Source of the DNA: JASGDC01 sp047608145
GTDB taxonomy: Bacteria; Actinomycetota; Actinomycetes; Actinomycetales; Micrococcaceae
Length of the DNA: 64,000 nt
Assembly (NCBI GenBank): GCA_047608145.1
Contig: JASGDC010000010.1
Location: 27,395 to 91,394, forward strand
Direction of reading: 5' to 3'
Every line of letters begins with the position of its first letter. Within the stretch, counting starts at the first letter, position 1. A program made the position numbers and the translations under genes. Below, in pieces: positions 46,163 through 55,850 of the stretch. The notes under the pieces are model-generated. The model ran no database searches. It was not told the DNA's origin and saw only the letters and a program-made list of their open reading frames with translations.

Positions 46163-46987
46163 ATGAGTTTGGAACATATCACTAAAGACACTATCTTAAA
46201 TGGTTCATTTGCCGCTAATCCTAGTAATGTAGGTACTCGTTTTCACAACTATCTTTATGAAAATTTGGGATTGCATTTTGTGTATAAAGCTTTTTCGCCA
46301 GTTGATATTAAAGGTGCAGTTACTGCTATTCGAGCACTTCCAATGCGTGGTGCTGCAGTTTCAATGCCTTTCAAAGAGCAAGTAATTGAGCTAATTGATG
46401 AAATGGATAAATCTGCGACTGCAATTCAGTCAGTTAACACAATTGTTAACGACAATGGTAAATTAACTGGCTACAATACCGACTATAGTGCGGTAAAAAA
46501 CTTGGTTGAGACAGAGTTGGTGCCCGTTACTGGAAAAGATACTACTGTGGTAATTCAGGGTAGTGGTGGTATGGCTAAAGCTGTTACGGCAGCTTTCAAA
46601 GATGCAGGTTTTACTAAGGTCACAATTTTGGCTCGTAATGAAAAAACTGGAAATAATTTAGCGAAAGAATATGGTTTTGAATACACTCAAAAACCAATTT
46701 CTGCAGAAGTATTAGTGAATGTGACACCTAAAGGTATGTCTGGAAAATTTGCAGAAGAACTAGCATTTGCAGAAGATTTGGTAAAACAGGCTAAATTTAT
46801 TTTTGATGTTGTGGCATACCCACCAGAAACACCGCTAATTAAATTAGCAAAAGAATTAAATAAGCCCTATATTTCTGGGGATTCAGTGCATACTTTGCAG
46901 TCAGTGGAACAATTTGTGCTGTATACGGGAAAGCGACCTGATGCTGAGCTAATCCAAGATGCTCGTACTCACGCGGCAAAAGCTTAA
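46163..46987 (+). CDS. AroE-like shikimate dehydrogenase family protein
   Basis: NAD(P)-dependent dehydrogenase of 274 residues. I chose ATG 46163 behind AAGGAAAC; the longer frame begins inside the preceding gene. The N-terminal substrate domain has MRGAAVSMPFKEQVI with the catalytic Lys and LTGYNTDYSAVKNL with the conserved Asp. The Rossmann motif is VVIQGSGGMAKAVTAAF. The serine pair that binds the shikimate carboxylate in true AroE (SxS) is replaced in FAANPSNVGTRFHN. It is therefore probably the paralogous AroE-like group, with a substrate other than shikimate. Confidence 0.85.
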   Translation: MSLEHITKDTILNGSFAANPSNVGTRFHNYLYENLGLHFVYKAFSPVDIKGAVTAIRALPMRGAAVSMPFKEQVIELIDEMDKSATAIQSVNTIVNDNGKLTGYNTDYSAVKNLVETELVPVTGKDTTVVIQGSGGMAKAVTAAFKDAGFTKVTILARNEKTGNNLAKEYGFEYTQKPISAEVLVNVTPKGMSGKFAEELAFAEDLVKQAKFIFDVVAYPPETPLIKLAKELNKPYISGDSVHTLQSVEQFVLYTGKRPDAELIQDARTHAAKA

Positions 46988-47085
46988 TTACCTAGTATTT
47001 TCTAGTATGATAGTAAGAGTAGTTTTTGCTACATCTTTTATCTTAAATTTTTAAAACACAAATATCTAAACTTAATGGAGTTCCG

Positions 47086-48648
47086 ATGACAAAACCGGTG
47101 CTAGTTATTGACTTTGGTGCCCAATATGCGCAGCTTATTGCTAGGCGTGTGCGTGAAGCTCATGTGTACTCTGAAGTAGTTCCACATACTCTGTCTGTCG
47201 AAAAGATTATGGAGAAGCAGCCTGCGGCGTTAATTCTTTCTGGCGGACCTGCAAGTGTTTATGTAGAAGGTGCTCCCAAACTTGATTCAAAGATTTTTGA
47301 ATTAGGGATTCCAGTTTTGGGAATTTGCTATGGATTCCAAGTGATGGCTAATGCTCTTGGCGGTAAAGTAGCTGAAACTGGCTTACGTGAATATGGTGCT
47401 ACACCTACAAAAATCCACGATAATAGCTCGTGTTTGCTTAAAGATTTTCCCAAAGAACACAATTCATGGATGAGCCATGGAGACAGTGTTCATAAGGCAC
47501 CCAAAGGTTTTGAAGTTCTAGCTGTTACTGAAGGTGCGGAAGTTGCGGCTTTTGCCGATGAAAAACGTAAGTTTTACGGAGTGCAGTGGCATCCAGAAGT
47601 TAAACATTCGGAACTTGGCCAACAAATAATTGAAAATTTCTTGTACGAAGGTGCTAAGTTAGAACTAACTTGGACCACTGAAGGTGTAATTGATGATCAG
47701 GTAGCAAAAATTAAAGAGCAAGTTGGTGCTGCTCATGTCCTTTGCGCTTTATCAGGTGGAGTTGATTCTGCTGTAGCAGCAGCTCTAGTCCAAAAATCTA
47801 TTGGTGAGCAGTTGCACTGTGTATTTGTAGATCATGGTTTGTTGCGTAAAGGCGAGGCGACTCAAGTAGAAAAAGATTTTGCAGCTTCGACTGGTGCTAA
47901 GCTCCATGTAGCTAACGCTAAAGAGCAGTTCCTTGATGCTCTTAAAGGTATTAGTGAACCAGAACAAAAGCGTAAAATCATCGGTCATGAGTTTATCCGT
48001 TCTTTCGAAGCTGCAGTACGTCAAGTAACTGAGGAAGCTACTGCCAGCAGTGAAGATATTAAGTTTTTGGTACAAGGAACTTTGTACCCAGATGTTGTAG
48101 AATCTGGTGGTGGTGAAGGAACCGCTAATATCAAGAGCCATCATAATGTTGGTGGGTTGCCAGATGACTTACAATTTGAATTGATTGAACCACTACGCTA
48201 CCTTTTCAAGGATGAGGTGCGTGCAGTGGGTAGAGAATTAGGTTTACCAGAAGAAATTGTAGCAAGGCAACCTTTCCCTGGTCCGGGACTTGGGATTAGA
48301 ATTGTCGGGGAAATCACTGATGAGCGATTAGCTATATTACGTGAAGCTGATGCGATAGCTCGTGAAGAGTTAACTGCTTCAGGTCTTGATAATGAAGTAT
48401 GGCAAATGCCCGTAGTGCTTTTAGCTGATGTTCGCAGTGTCGGAGTGCAAGGTGACGGTCGTACTTATGGACACCCAATAGTTTTGCGCCCAGTATCTAG
48501 TTATGATGCAATGACAGCTGATTGGGCTAGATTGTCTTACGAGTTACTTGCTAAAATTTCTACTAGAATTACAAATGAAGTAGAAGACGTAAACCGTGTA
48601 GTATTAGATGTAACAAGTAAACCACCTGGCACGATTGAATGGGAATAA
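47086..48648 (+). CDS. guaA: GMP synthase (glutamine-hydrolysing)
   Basis: Converts XMP to GMP; 520 residues. The class I glutaminase domain (about 1-190) has the nucleophile in [11 protein letters not shown] and the His-Glu pair in GVQWHPEV. The ATP pyrophosphatase domain has the P-loop [15 protein letters not shown], and the C-terminal dimerization domain ends KPPGTIEWE. It completes the IMP to GMP route started by guaB in the same window. A separate promoter in the 98-base upstream gap is likely. Confidence 0.97.
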   Translation: MTKPVLVIDFGAQYAQLIARRVREAHVYSEVVPHTLSVEKIMEKQPAALILSGGPASVYVEGAPKLDSKIFELGIPVLGICYGFQVMANALGGKVAETGLREYGATPTKIHDNSSCLLKDFPKEHNSWMSHGDSVHKAPKGFEVLAVTEGAEVAAFADEKRKFYGVQWHPEVKHSELGQQIIENFLYEGAKLELTWTTEGVIDDQVAKIKEQVGAAHVLCALSGGVDSAVAAALVQKSIGEQLHCVFVDHGLLRKGEATQVEKDFAASTGAKLHVANAKEQFLDALKGISEPEQKRKIIGHEFIRSFEAAVRQVTEEATASSEDIKFLVQGTLYPDVVESGGGEGTANIKSHHNVGGLPDDLQFELIEPLRYLFKDEVRAVGRELGLPEEIVARQPFPGPGLGIRIVGEITDERLAILREADAIAREELTASGLDNEVWQMPVVLLADVRSVGVQGDGRTYGHPIVLRPVSSYDAMTADWARLSYELLAKISTRITNEVEDVNRVVLDVTSKPPGTIEWE

Positions 48649-48695
48649 TATTGTGTATGCAGGTTGGTTTTTGCTAGTTGTATAAAGAGGGAAAC

Positions 48696-51600
48696 GTGGC
48701 TAACAAAGAAGAACAGAATAAGGACCAGAACCCACTAGCAGCAGTGGTTAATAAGGGTTCTACCACAGATGGGGAAAAATCGCGCCCAGAAACTGCAGCT
48801 ACTGCGGAAGGTACTCAGGAAATTAAGAGGAAAGCTTCTAAAGATTCAGCTACTGAAGCTGTGGGCAGTATTGATGCTACCCAAAAACAGTCTAAAACAC
48901 GCCCCGCTTTATCAAAAACATGGCAGGTATGGGAAAAACAGCTTCAAAATTATGGTGGCGCTCAAACTTTGCTACATTTTGAGGATAATCCCGAAAAGAC
49001 TATTAACTTAGCTAACGCAGATTCTTCAGGTTTTACCCAATTAATGTCAGGCCGAAAGACTAGGCTTTCTCATATTTTGCGTGATAAATCACTCTTTACG
49101 CAGAGTTTAAATACAGCCAAGTTACTTTCACACAAGATTTATGAACTAGCTAATGAACGTGGTATTGATAGTGCTTTCATGGCGTGTGGTTTTATTACAG
49201 CCAAAGGCCGTGATGGTGTTACTATTAACGCACCACTTTTGCTTTCTAGGTTACAACTGGAACAGCGTGAAGGTGAAGAAGATTTTGAAATTCAGATTTC
49301 ACGTGCTGTTGGCATCAACCCAGCATTAGTTCGCTGGTTTTGGGTAAACTACCGGGTAAACCTTACTTCCTTTGGTCTAGAAGAAGCTGCTTTTGGTGGT
49401 TTCCGTTTAGAGGTATTGCCAGCGTTGGATAGAGTGAAAGCTGCTGCTTCTTCGCATACTGACATTACTACGACTTTGGATTATGTGATTGGTTCTTTTG
49501 CTGATCTTGAAGTAATTCAGCCACAAGATATTATTAATCCACGTAATAATTTGCTTGCTGCACTTGCTGGTGAAAAGGATGCGTTAAGAGAATATAAAGA
49601 CAAAGATAAATTTACCCCAAGTGTGGCTATTGATGATCGTGATCCTGAAAAGGAATTCTTGCTTTTGGATGCGGATGCAGACCAGCAAGCAGTAATTGAT
49701 GTAGTTGCTGCGGGTAAAAATTCTACAGTAAGGACACCTCCAGGGACAGGTGCTACTCAAACTATCGTAAATAGTCTTGGTACTTTAGTTTCTGAAGGTA
49801 AACGAGTATTAGTTCTTGGTGAGCGTCGTGCTGAAATTGCTGAGATTATTAACAAACTTCAAGAGTTAAATTTAGAAAATTTAGTGCTAGATGTTACTCA
49901 GGCTGCCGATATTAAGCAGCAACTTATAAATGCACTATTCCAGAACGAGCGTGCTCGTGAAAAAGATGTAAAGGATCTTTATAATAACCTACGTCAGCAG
50001 CGTAAGAGTTTGAAGAAGCATGTAGATTTATTGCACACAGATCTTAATCCTTGGAATAGCTCACCACTTTCAGCAATGAAAACTCTTACCGAGCTTAAAC
50101 AGTTAGATAACCCGCCGAGTACTCATGTCTACCTTGAACGTGATGTATTAGAAAAAACTCTTGACCGTAAAGAAACAAATAAAAAGTTTGATGAGCTAGC
50201 TTCTTTAGGGTATTTCCAAGATTTAACACATCATAGTGCTTGGTACCGTGCTGATATTCATGACAAGAAGCAAGTGCGGGAAGCAGGCACTCTGGCAAAG
50301 GAACTTTCTACAAGGGATTTCCCTGAGCTAGTACAGCAGATGACTGCGATTGCAAAGTATTCTAGTATTCGGCTAGCTCGTACTCCACGTGGTTGGGGAC
50401 AACAGTTAGAAGTTCTACTTGCAGTGGAAGAAAGCCTAGGAACTTTCAAAAAAGAGATCTTTAATATTGAGTTAGCTGAAATGATTGCTGCGACTGCACC
50501 ATCATCATGGCGTCGTGAAGAAAATATCCAAATTGGGGTAATTTCACGTAATAAACTTAAGAATCAAGCAAAGAGCTTAATTCTTGAAGATGTAGCAATT
50601 CCAGTTGATTTGCATGAAGCGCTAATTAATGTGCAGGAACAAGCCCAGCATTGGCATAAGTTTGCTGCGACTGATGAAGCACCTAAGGTGCATCAAAATA
50701 CTGAAATGATCTATCAGACATATCAGCAAGTGATGGATAAACTTAACCGACTATCTAAGTATTTAGTAACTACTTACGATGGCGATACTTTATATCGTAT
50801 GCGTTATCAAGATTTGCAGAAACGTCTTAATGCTTTGGCTAATGATCAAGATGTCTTAAATAATCTTCCAAGCACTAACAATATTGAACGTGAATTAATT
50901 AACAGTGGTTATGGTGACTTGTTAGAAGATTGCATTATGCGACGTGTTCCGGCAAGTCAGCTAAGTAATGAAATTGAGTTGGCTTGGTGGCAGTCAGTAT
51001 TGCAAGAAATGATTGATCCTAGTAAAGATGGTGTTAATCTTGCAGACGGTCCTACATTGCGTAAATTGCAAGCAGAATTCCGTATCAACGATAAAGCGCA
51101 TATTGCTAGTTGTGCAGAGCGTTTAGCTTACAACATGAAGTTAAACTGGAATCAGTCTGTTAAAGCATACCCAGATCAGGCTAGTCAAATTAAAGAATTG
51201 CTACGCTCATATATCGCACCTTTGTTGCATGTATGGCAGCTAGCTCCAGACCTATTAAATTCTTTGACGCCAATTTGGGTGGCAGCACCAGCAAATATCA
51301 ATGATATTCCTCGTGATGTCTGTTTTGATGCAGTTATTGTTTTGGATGCAGCTAAGACAAATATTGTATCTACATTGCCAGCTATAGCACGTACTGACCA
51401 GGTGATTGCATTTGGTGATGACAGTATTGCTGCACCTAAGCCTTTCAGCGTGGAAGTTGAACAAGGCGAACTGAGTTTTGGCAGTGATGATGATGCTAGA
51501 TCAGCTTTAGAAGCATTAGATTCTGTGTCTACTCAGCTTAAATTGCGCACAATGTACCGCACGGTTGATGAAAAATTAGTGGATTTCATGCGCGAGCAAA

Positions 51601-52658
51601 ATTACTACAATGATGTTTTGCGCTTACCGCTAGCTTCATCGTTGCTAAATACAGAATCAGCTTTAGCTGTACATTATGTATCACAAGGATTTGGGCGCCA
51701 AGGTACTCAAAAGGACTCAATTGAATCTATTCAGGATGAGCGAGATTATGTAATTAACCTTGTTAAAGAACATGTACGTTCAAAGCCTGAAGAAAGTTTA
51801 GCTGTTATTACAGCTAGTCAGGTACATGCAGCTAGATTAAACGAAGATTTTGCTGCTGAGCTTGAAAATGATCGTGAACTTAATAGCTTTATTAGGCAAC
51901 ATCTAGAAACTGCACCGTTTACGGTGCTAACACTAGAGCAAGCTTATGGAGTAACTCGAGATAACATTATTTTCTCGCTTGGTTATGGATTCAATCCACA
52001 TGGTCGAGTAGTTTATGATTTCGGACCACTTTCTACGGATAACGGTTATGAGTTGTTTGTACAATCCTTAACTTGGGCAAAGAAAAAGCTTAACTTTGTC
52101 TCTTGTTTTAAAGCAGAAAACTTAAAGCCAGAAAAACTTGAAACTGGTGCTAAAGGTATCTACGTATTGGTTAAGTTTGCTGAAGATAATGGTTTGACTG
52201 CTAACTATGGTGAAAAGTCAGTGGCTAAACCTGAAGAAGTTAATATTTCAGCTTTAAATAACCCATTGACAGTAGAGCTAGCAAACAGATTAAAGAACTT
52301 TAATCTTAACGTTACAGAAAACTATGGCAATGAGATTGATTTGGCAATATACTCTGATCTGCTAACTAGTGGTAAAAAAGTAACTGATCTTCGTGACCAA
52401 AAAGTTCGGCCATTGGCAGTTGAATCTGATGGTACTGAAAGCTATCGTAAGATGAGCGTTCGTGAGCGTAATAGGTTGCGCCCAGAGCTATTTGAAACTT
52501 ATGGCTGGCGCTATATGCCACTGTGGTCATTAGAAGCTTTTACAGATGCAGATCTTTATGCAGTATCTATTGAGGATTACTTACAAGGAAGCGTAAAAGT
52601 CGAAGAGCCTAAAAAAGATGCAACTGAAGAAGAACATAGCGAAACCGAAGCTCAGTAA
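48696..52658 (+). CDS. Very large SF1 helicase-like protein with degenerate ATPase motifs
   Basis: Protein of about 1320 residues. GTG 48696 with AGAGGGAA in front is the better start than a TTG six codons upstream. The first 65 residues are polar and disordered. A core resembling DNA2/NAM7-type superfamily 1 helicases begins at about 335: DADQQAVIDVVAAGK (Q-motif type), then RTPPGTGATQTIVN, where the Walker A lysine is Ala353. The Walker B region reads FDAVIVLDAAKTN instead of a DEAS/DEAQ form. A long insertion with coiled segments lies between, and a second RecA-like region (about 960-1180) includes QDERDYVINLV and LTLEQAYGVTRDNIIF. ATP hydrolysis is doubtful. Actinobacterial relatives exist in my memory, but their function is not known to me. 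Confidence 0.75.
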   Translation: MANKEEQNKDQNPLAAVVNKGSTTDGEKSRPETAATAEGTQEIKRKASKDSATEAVGSIDATQKQSKTRPALSKTWQVWEKQLQNYGGAQTLLHFEDNPEKTINLANADSSGFTQLMSGRKTRLSHILRDKSLFTQSLNTAKLLSHKIYELANERGIDSAFMACGFITAKGRDGVTINAPLLLSRLQLEQREGEEDFEIQISRAVGINPALVRWFWVNYRVNLTSFGLEEAAFGGFRLEVLPALDRVKAAASSHTDITTTLDYVIGSFADLEVIQPQDIINPRNNLLAALAGEKDALREYKDKDKFTPSVAIDDRDPEKEFLLLDADADQQAVIDVVAAGKNSTVRTPPGTGATQTIVNSLGTLVSEGKRVLVLGERRAEIAEIINKLQELNLENLVLDVTQAADIKQQLINALFQNERAREKDVKDLYNNLRQQRKSLKKHVDLLHTDLNPWNSSPLSAMKTLTELKQLDNPPSTHVYLERDVLEKTLDRKETNKKFDELASLGYFQDLTHHSAWYRADIHDKKQVREAGTLAKELSTRDFPELVQQMTAIAKYSSIRLARTPRGWGQQLEVLLAVEESLGTFKKEIFNIELAEMIAATAPSSWRREENIQIGVISRNKLKNQAKSLILEDVAIPVDLHEALINVQEQAQHWHKFAATDEAPKVHQNTEMIYQTYQQVMDKLNRLSKYLVTTYDGDTLYRMRYQDLQKRLNALANDQDVLNNLPSTNNIERELINSGYGDLLEDCIMRRVPASQLSNEIELAWWQSVLQEMIDPSKDGVNLADGPTLRKLQAEFRINDKAHIASCAERLAYNMKLNWNQSVKAYPDQASQIKELLRSYIAPLLHVWQLAPDLLNSLTPIWVAAPANINDIPRDVCFDAVIVLDAAKTNIVSTLPAIARTDQVIAFGDDSIAAPKPFSVEVEQGELSFGSDDDARSALEALDSVSTQLKLRTMYRTVDEKLVDFMREQNYYNDVLRLPLASSLLNTESALAVHYVSQGFGRQGTQKDSIESIQDERDYVINLVKEHVRSKPEESLAVITASQVHAARLNEDFAAELENDRELNSFIRQHLETAPFTVLTLEQAYGVTRDNIIFSLGYGFNPHGRVVYDFGPLSTDNGYELFVQSLTWAKKKLNFVSCFKAENLKPEKLETGAKGIYVLVKFAEDNGLTANYGEKSVAKPEEVNISALNNPLTVELANRLKNFNLNVTENYGNEIDLAIYSDLLTSGKKVTDLRDQKVRPLAVESDGTESYRKMSVRERNRLRPELFETYGWRYMPLWSLEAFTDADLYAVSIEDYLQGSVKVEEPKKDATEEEHSETEAQ

Positions 52659-52815
52659 TAGTAAGACTAAACGTCGTCCAGCTGTTACATTGCGTAGGTC
52701 TGTTTTACGACAAAGCGCTAAATCAGATCGAGACGAAAATTGGTCAGAGTCGGAAAATGCTAGTGCTTATTCTGATCAGTGGTATCAGCAGCAGCGTCCG
52801 CCGCACTGGGATTAA
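52618..52815 (+). CDS. Small conserved actinobacterial protein ending PPHW
   Basis: Protein of 65 residues that overlaps the end of the helicase-like gene in another frame by 41 bases. The basic N-terminal part (KRRPAVTLRRSVLRQS) is followed by an acidic, Trp- and Tyr-rich C-terminal part (DRDENWSESE, QWYQQQRPPHWD). The pattern of RPPHW at the C-terminus with a preceding DRxxxW is a recurring small actinobacterial protein in my experience. No function is known to me. Its last 56 bases overlap the convergent minus-strand gene. Confidence 0.65.
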   Translation: MQLKKNIAKPKLSNSKTKRRPAVTLRRSVLRQSAKSDRDENWSESENASAYSDQWYQQQRPPHWD

Positions 52816-53209
52816 AATTTATAAAGCTCAGAGTCAGTTTTTCGTGTTGCAAAGCTGTTATTTCTTTAGCTTGGCCTTTGTGTGCTTCCACAATAATAAG
52901 GTTTTCCGTACTTGCTAGTACTGTCAGATTGGTAAAGCTTTTCTTAGCTGTTGGAAAATTAAGGTTAATAACGTTGCCACTTTTAGTAGTATTAGCTAAG
53001 TTTGGGTTAATCCCAGTTAATGGTACAGCTTCATAATCTTTATGTAGTGCAGTTCCTGTTTTTGAAGGACTAGGGATTACTGTGCTTACTTCGGGGCAAG
53101 ATTTTATTTTCGATGACAAGCTATTTAATACAATGCTTACTAATAAAGCTCCCATTATTAGCAATAACTGTTTTTTATGGCGCGCTATTAATTGTGTATA
53201 TTTTTCCAT
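52760..53209 (-). CDS. Membrane-anchored protein, possibly SAF/CpaB-like
   Basis: Protein of 149 residues with one N-terminal membrane helix (about 14-33, LLLIMGALLVSIVLNSL) after a basic KYTQLIARHKKQ segment. The extracytoplasmic part contains AVPLTGINPNLANTTKSGNV and NLTVLASTENLIIVEAHKG, which loosely follows the pattern of RcpC/CpaB-type domains (PLxG..LxxGDxVDVL...VVV). The similarity is weak. It lies between the helicase-like gene and galU, with its 3' end overlapping the small plus-strand gene. Confidence 0.6.
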   Translation of the reverse strand: MEKYTQLIARHKKQLLLIMGALLVSIVLNSLSSKIKSCPEVSTVIPSPSKTGTALHKDYEAVPLTGINPNLANTTKSGNVINLNFPTAKKSFTNLTVLASTENLIIVEAHKGQAKEITALQHEKLTLSFINFNPSAADAAADTTDQNKH

Positions 53210-53317
53210 GTATTTACCAGCTTAAAATATTAGATAAAACAGTGGCTACTGCTGTGAAGGGCTGCTGTTAGGGCGTAGTTGGATAATTTATAGTATTCTT
53301 GTTGTATGGAGGATAAA

Positions 53318-54217
53318 ATGACTGAACAAAAAGTACGTAAAGCAGTAATCCCGGCAGCTGGTTTAGGAACTCGTTTCTTACCGGCGACAAAGGCAGTGCC
53401 AAAGGAGATGTTGCCAGTAGTAGATAAGCCAGCAATTCAATATATTGTCGAAGAAGTAGCCTCAGTAGGTATTGACGATGTATTAATGATTACTGGTCGC
53501 AATAAGCGCCCACTAGAAGATCATTTTGATCGTATGGGTGAGCTAGAAGCTAACTTAGAGAAAAAGGGCGATACTGAAAAACTTGAAAAAATCCAGAAAT
53601 CTACAGATTTAGCTGATGTGCACTACTTGCGCCAAGGAGATCCGAAAGGTCTAGGTCACGCAGTACTTATGGCGCAGCAGCATGTTGGGAATGAGCCATT
53701 TGCAGTGCTACTCGGTGATGACTTGATTGATGCTCGTGATACATTACTCGCGGAAATGATTGAAGTTCAAGAAAAAACTGGCGGTTCAGTTATTGCATTA
53801 ATGGAAGTTCCTGAAGAAAGCATTAGTGCTTATGGATGTGCAGATGTTACTGAGACTGATGATGGTCTACTAAAGATTAATACGATGGTTGAAAAGCCAG
53901 ATCCAAAAGATGCGCCTTCTAACCTTGCAGTTATTGGTCGTTATGTTCTAGCACCTGAAATTTTTGAGGTATTAAAAGAGACTAAACCAGGTAAAGGTGA
54001 TGAAATTCAGCTTACTGATGCGCTAAATACTCTTGCAGAGGATTCAAAATCTCATGGTGTATACGGTGTAGTTTTTAAAGGTCGCCGTTACGACACTGGG
54101 GATAAACTAGATTACATCAAAGCAGTAATTCAGTTAGCTGCGGATCGTGATGATCTTGGCCCTGACCTTAAAGAGTGGCTACAAGAGTACGTTCCAAACT
54201 TGGATTCTAATAAGTAA
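53318..54217 (+). CDS. galU: UTP-glucose-1-phosphate uridylyltransferase
   Basis: Makes UDP-glucose for envelope glycans; 299 residues. The nucleotide motif KAVIPAAGLGTRFLPATKAVPKEM (in part: PAAGLGTRFLPATK) and FAVLLGDDLID are clear. DALNTLAEDSKSHGVYGVVF and GRRYDTGDKLDYIKA close the active site. ATG 53318 sits behind a perfect GGAGG; the in-frame ATG at 53306 overlaps that site and is not the start. It is followed by a RimJ-type gene, a common actinobacterial neighbourhood. Confidence 0.95.
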   Translation: MTEQKVRKAVIPAAGLGTRFLPATKAVPKEMLPVVDKPAIQYIVEEVASVGIDDVLMITGRNKRPLEDHFDRMGELEANLEKKGDTEKLEKIQKSTDLADVHYLRQGDPKGLGHAVLMAQQHVGNEPFAVLLGDDLIDARDTLLAEMIEVQEKTGGSVIALMEVPEESISAYGCADVTETDDGLLKINTMVEKPDPKDAPSNLAVIGRYVLAPEIFEVLKETKPGKGDEIQLTDALNTLAEDSKSHGVYGVVFKGRRYDTGDKLDYIKAVIQLAADRDDLGPDLKEWLQEYVPNLDSNK

Positions 54218-54229
54218 GGCGTACTAATC

Positions 54230-54826
54230 GTGCTTTATGAACAATGGCCTGTGGTGTTACACCATGGGCCATTAGTTTTGCGTCCATTAAAGCGTTCTGA
54301 TAAAAATGTTTGGTATACAGCCAGGGAACAAAACCATGACTGGTTAGCAAAATGGGAAGCCACTTCACCTTTTGGCGATACTATAGTTAGATTCCCTACA
54401 ATTCGCCGAATTCTAGAAAAAGAAGCTCGCAATGGAAAAATGTTGCCTTTTGCGATGGAAGTAAATAGTGAATTAATCGGACAGGTAACTGTAGCTGATA
54501 TTAATTATGGTTCACAGTGTTCCGGGCAAATTGGTTACTGGATTTCTGAAGAATATGCTGGGCAAGGGTTAACTGCTTTGGGAGTAGCTATGGCTATTGA
54601 TTATTGCTTTAACCAGCTTCAATTACATCGCATTGAAATTCATGTACGCCCAGAAAATATTGCCAGTTTACGGATTCCAGAAAAGTTAGGAATGCGACGG
54701 GAAGGGTATCGAAAAGAATTTGCTCATATTAATGGAAAATGGGCGGATCATATTTCTTTTGCCCTCATAAATGGTGAAAATGGACCTTCAGTTGTAGATT
54801 TTCTTGAAAATACTAGGAAAAAGTAG
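54230..54826 (+). CDS. GNAT N-acetyltransferase, RimJ/RimL type
   Basis: Acetyltransferase of 198 residues, probably acting on protein N-termini. The family opening GPLVLRPLKRSDKNVW, ISEEYAGQGLTALGVAMAIDY as acetyl-CoA motif (in part: EEYAGQGLTALG) and RIEIHVRPENIASLRIPEKLGM (in part: RPENIASLRIPEKLG) are diagnostic. The start is GTG 54230, 12 bases after galU. Confidence 0.9.
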   Translation: MLYEQWPVVLHHGPLVLRPLKRSDKNVWYTAREQNHDWLAKWEATSPFGDTIVRFPTIRRILEKEARNGKMLPFAMEVNSELIGQVTVADINYGSQCSGQIGYWISEEYAGQGLTALGVAMAIDYCFNQLQLHRIEIHVRPENIASLRIPEKLGMRREGYRKEFAHINGKWADHISFALINGENGPSVVDFLENTRKK

Positions 54827-54941
54827 GATTTTTGATAAATTTTATTGCCTGTTATACTGTCATAGAGTTGTTTATCTTTTCTTCCCCTTTAAGATAGATA
54901 CTGTAAGTGTTATATGCATTGAAGGTAAGAAGCATAAGTTT

Positions 54942-55805
54942 ATGTCAAATGACCAAGGTTTAAAGAAGCTAGTTGAAACAACTAGGGCTTTTAGTGGAAT
55001 ATCTATTTCTGCACTAGTCCTAGCTTTGCTAGCTGGTATCTACGAGTTCCGCGCTGAAAGTACTTACCTTGTCACTATTTCGGCGCTAGCAATTGCTATT
55101 GTTTTCTTCATCATGTACCTACATGTTACTGAAGTTGGCAATCTTAAAGAGTTGCGTGAGGAAGAAGACGAGTCAGAGAACTTCTTTACATTCTATAAAA
55201 GGCAGCTTCCTCAGCATGATCACGTAGCTAATAAACAAGTTATTGTGACGCCAGCTGCAGCAAACAACCAAGTAGCTAATACAGGAGTCGTTCCAGCACC
55301 CATTTCAAATGTAGTGCCATTTCAGCCACAGAGGTCAGCTACACCTCGCCCAAATTTAACTGCCGCTTTGACGCATAATACGGGAAACGTAACAGATGTT
55401 AAAAAGGAGCAAGCTCAGCCGCAGCTTAATGAAAATACTCCTTTCGATTTAGCTACTACTCCAGCTAGAGTAGAGGATTTGGACGCAAGTTATTTTGCTG
55501 CAGGACGTACAAACACTGCTAACGGTGAAGTATACGATAATTACGATGCTTTTAATCCACCTATTCCAGCTGAATTCGGTTACTATGAAGTGCAAGAAAA
55601 GTGGGAACCAATTTCAGTTCCACAGCCACTTTATGCTAAAACATCAAAGGCTCCAGAACGTCAAAAGCCACAGCTTTACAATGTACAAAATCCAAAAGCT
55701 GCAACTGAAAAGCTAACTAATGTACATCCAATAAAGCGCCCACCAATGCCAACAGAAGCACCAATTGTGGATGAAGAGTATCCACAGCAACGTCGTGCAG
55801 CTTAA
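54942..55805 (+). CDS. Two-helix membrane protein with Pro/Ala-rich tail
   Basis: Protein of 287 residues that I do not recognise by name. I chose ATG 54942; the longer frame runs back into the acetyltransferase gene. After LVETTRAFSGISISA come two membrane helices (about 17-37 and 45-63). Residues 70-287 form a low-complexity cytoplasmic region rich in Ala, Pro, Gln and Asn with scattered charged patches. Membrane proteins with such tails follow galU-rimJ in several actinobacteria, where an envelope or division role has been suspected; this is inference. Confidence 0.7.
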   Translation: MSNDQGLKKLVETTRAFSGISISALVLALLAGIYEFRAESTYLVTISALAIAIVFFIMYLHVTEVGNLKELREEEDESENFFTFYKRQLPQHDHVANKQVIVTPAAANNQVANTGVVPAPISNVVPFQPQRSATPRPNLTAALTHNTGNVTDVKKEQAQPQLNENTPFDLATTPARVEDLDASYFAAGRTNTANGEVYDNYDAFNPPIPAEFGYYEVQEKWEPISVPQPLYAKTSKAPERQKPQLYNVQNPKAATEKLTNVHPIKRPPMPTEAPIVDEEYPQQRRAA

Positions 55806-55850
55806 TTTTTGATTTTCGTAAGTAATATCCGAAAGTAGTACAATAAAAAT

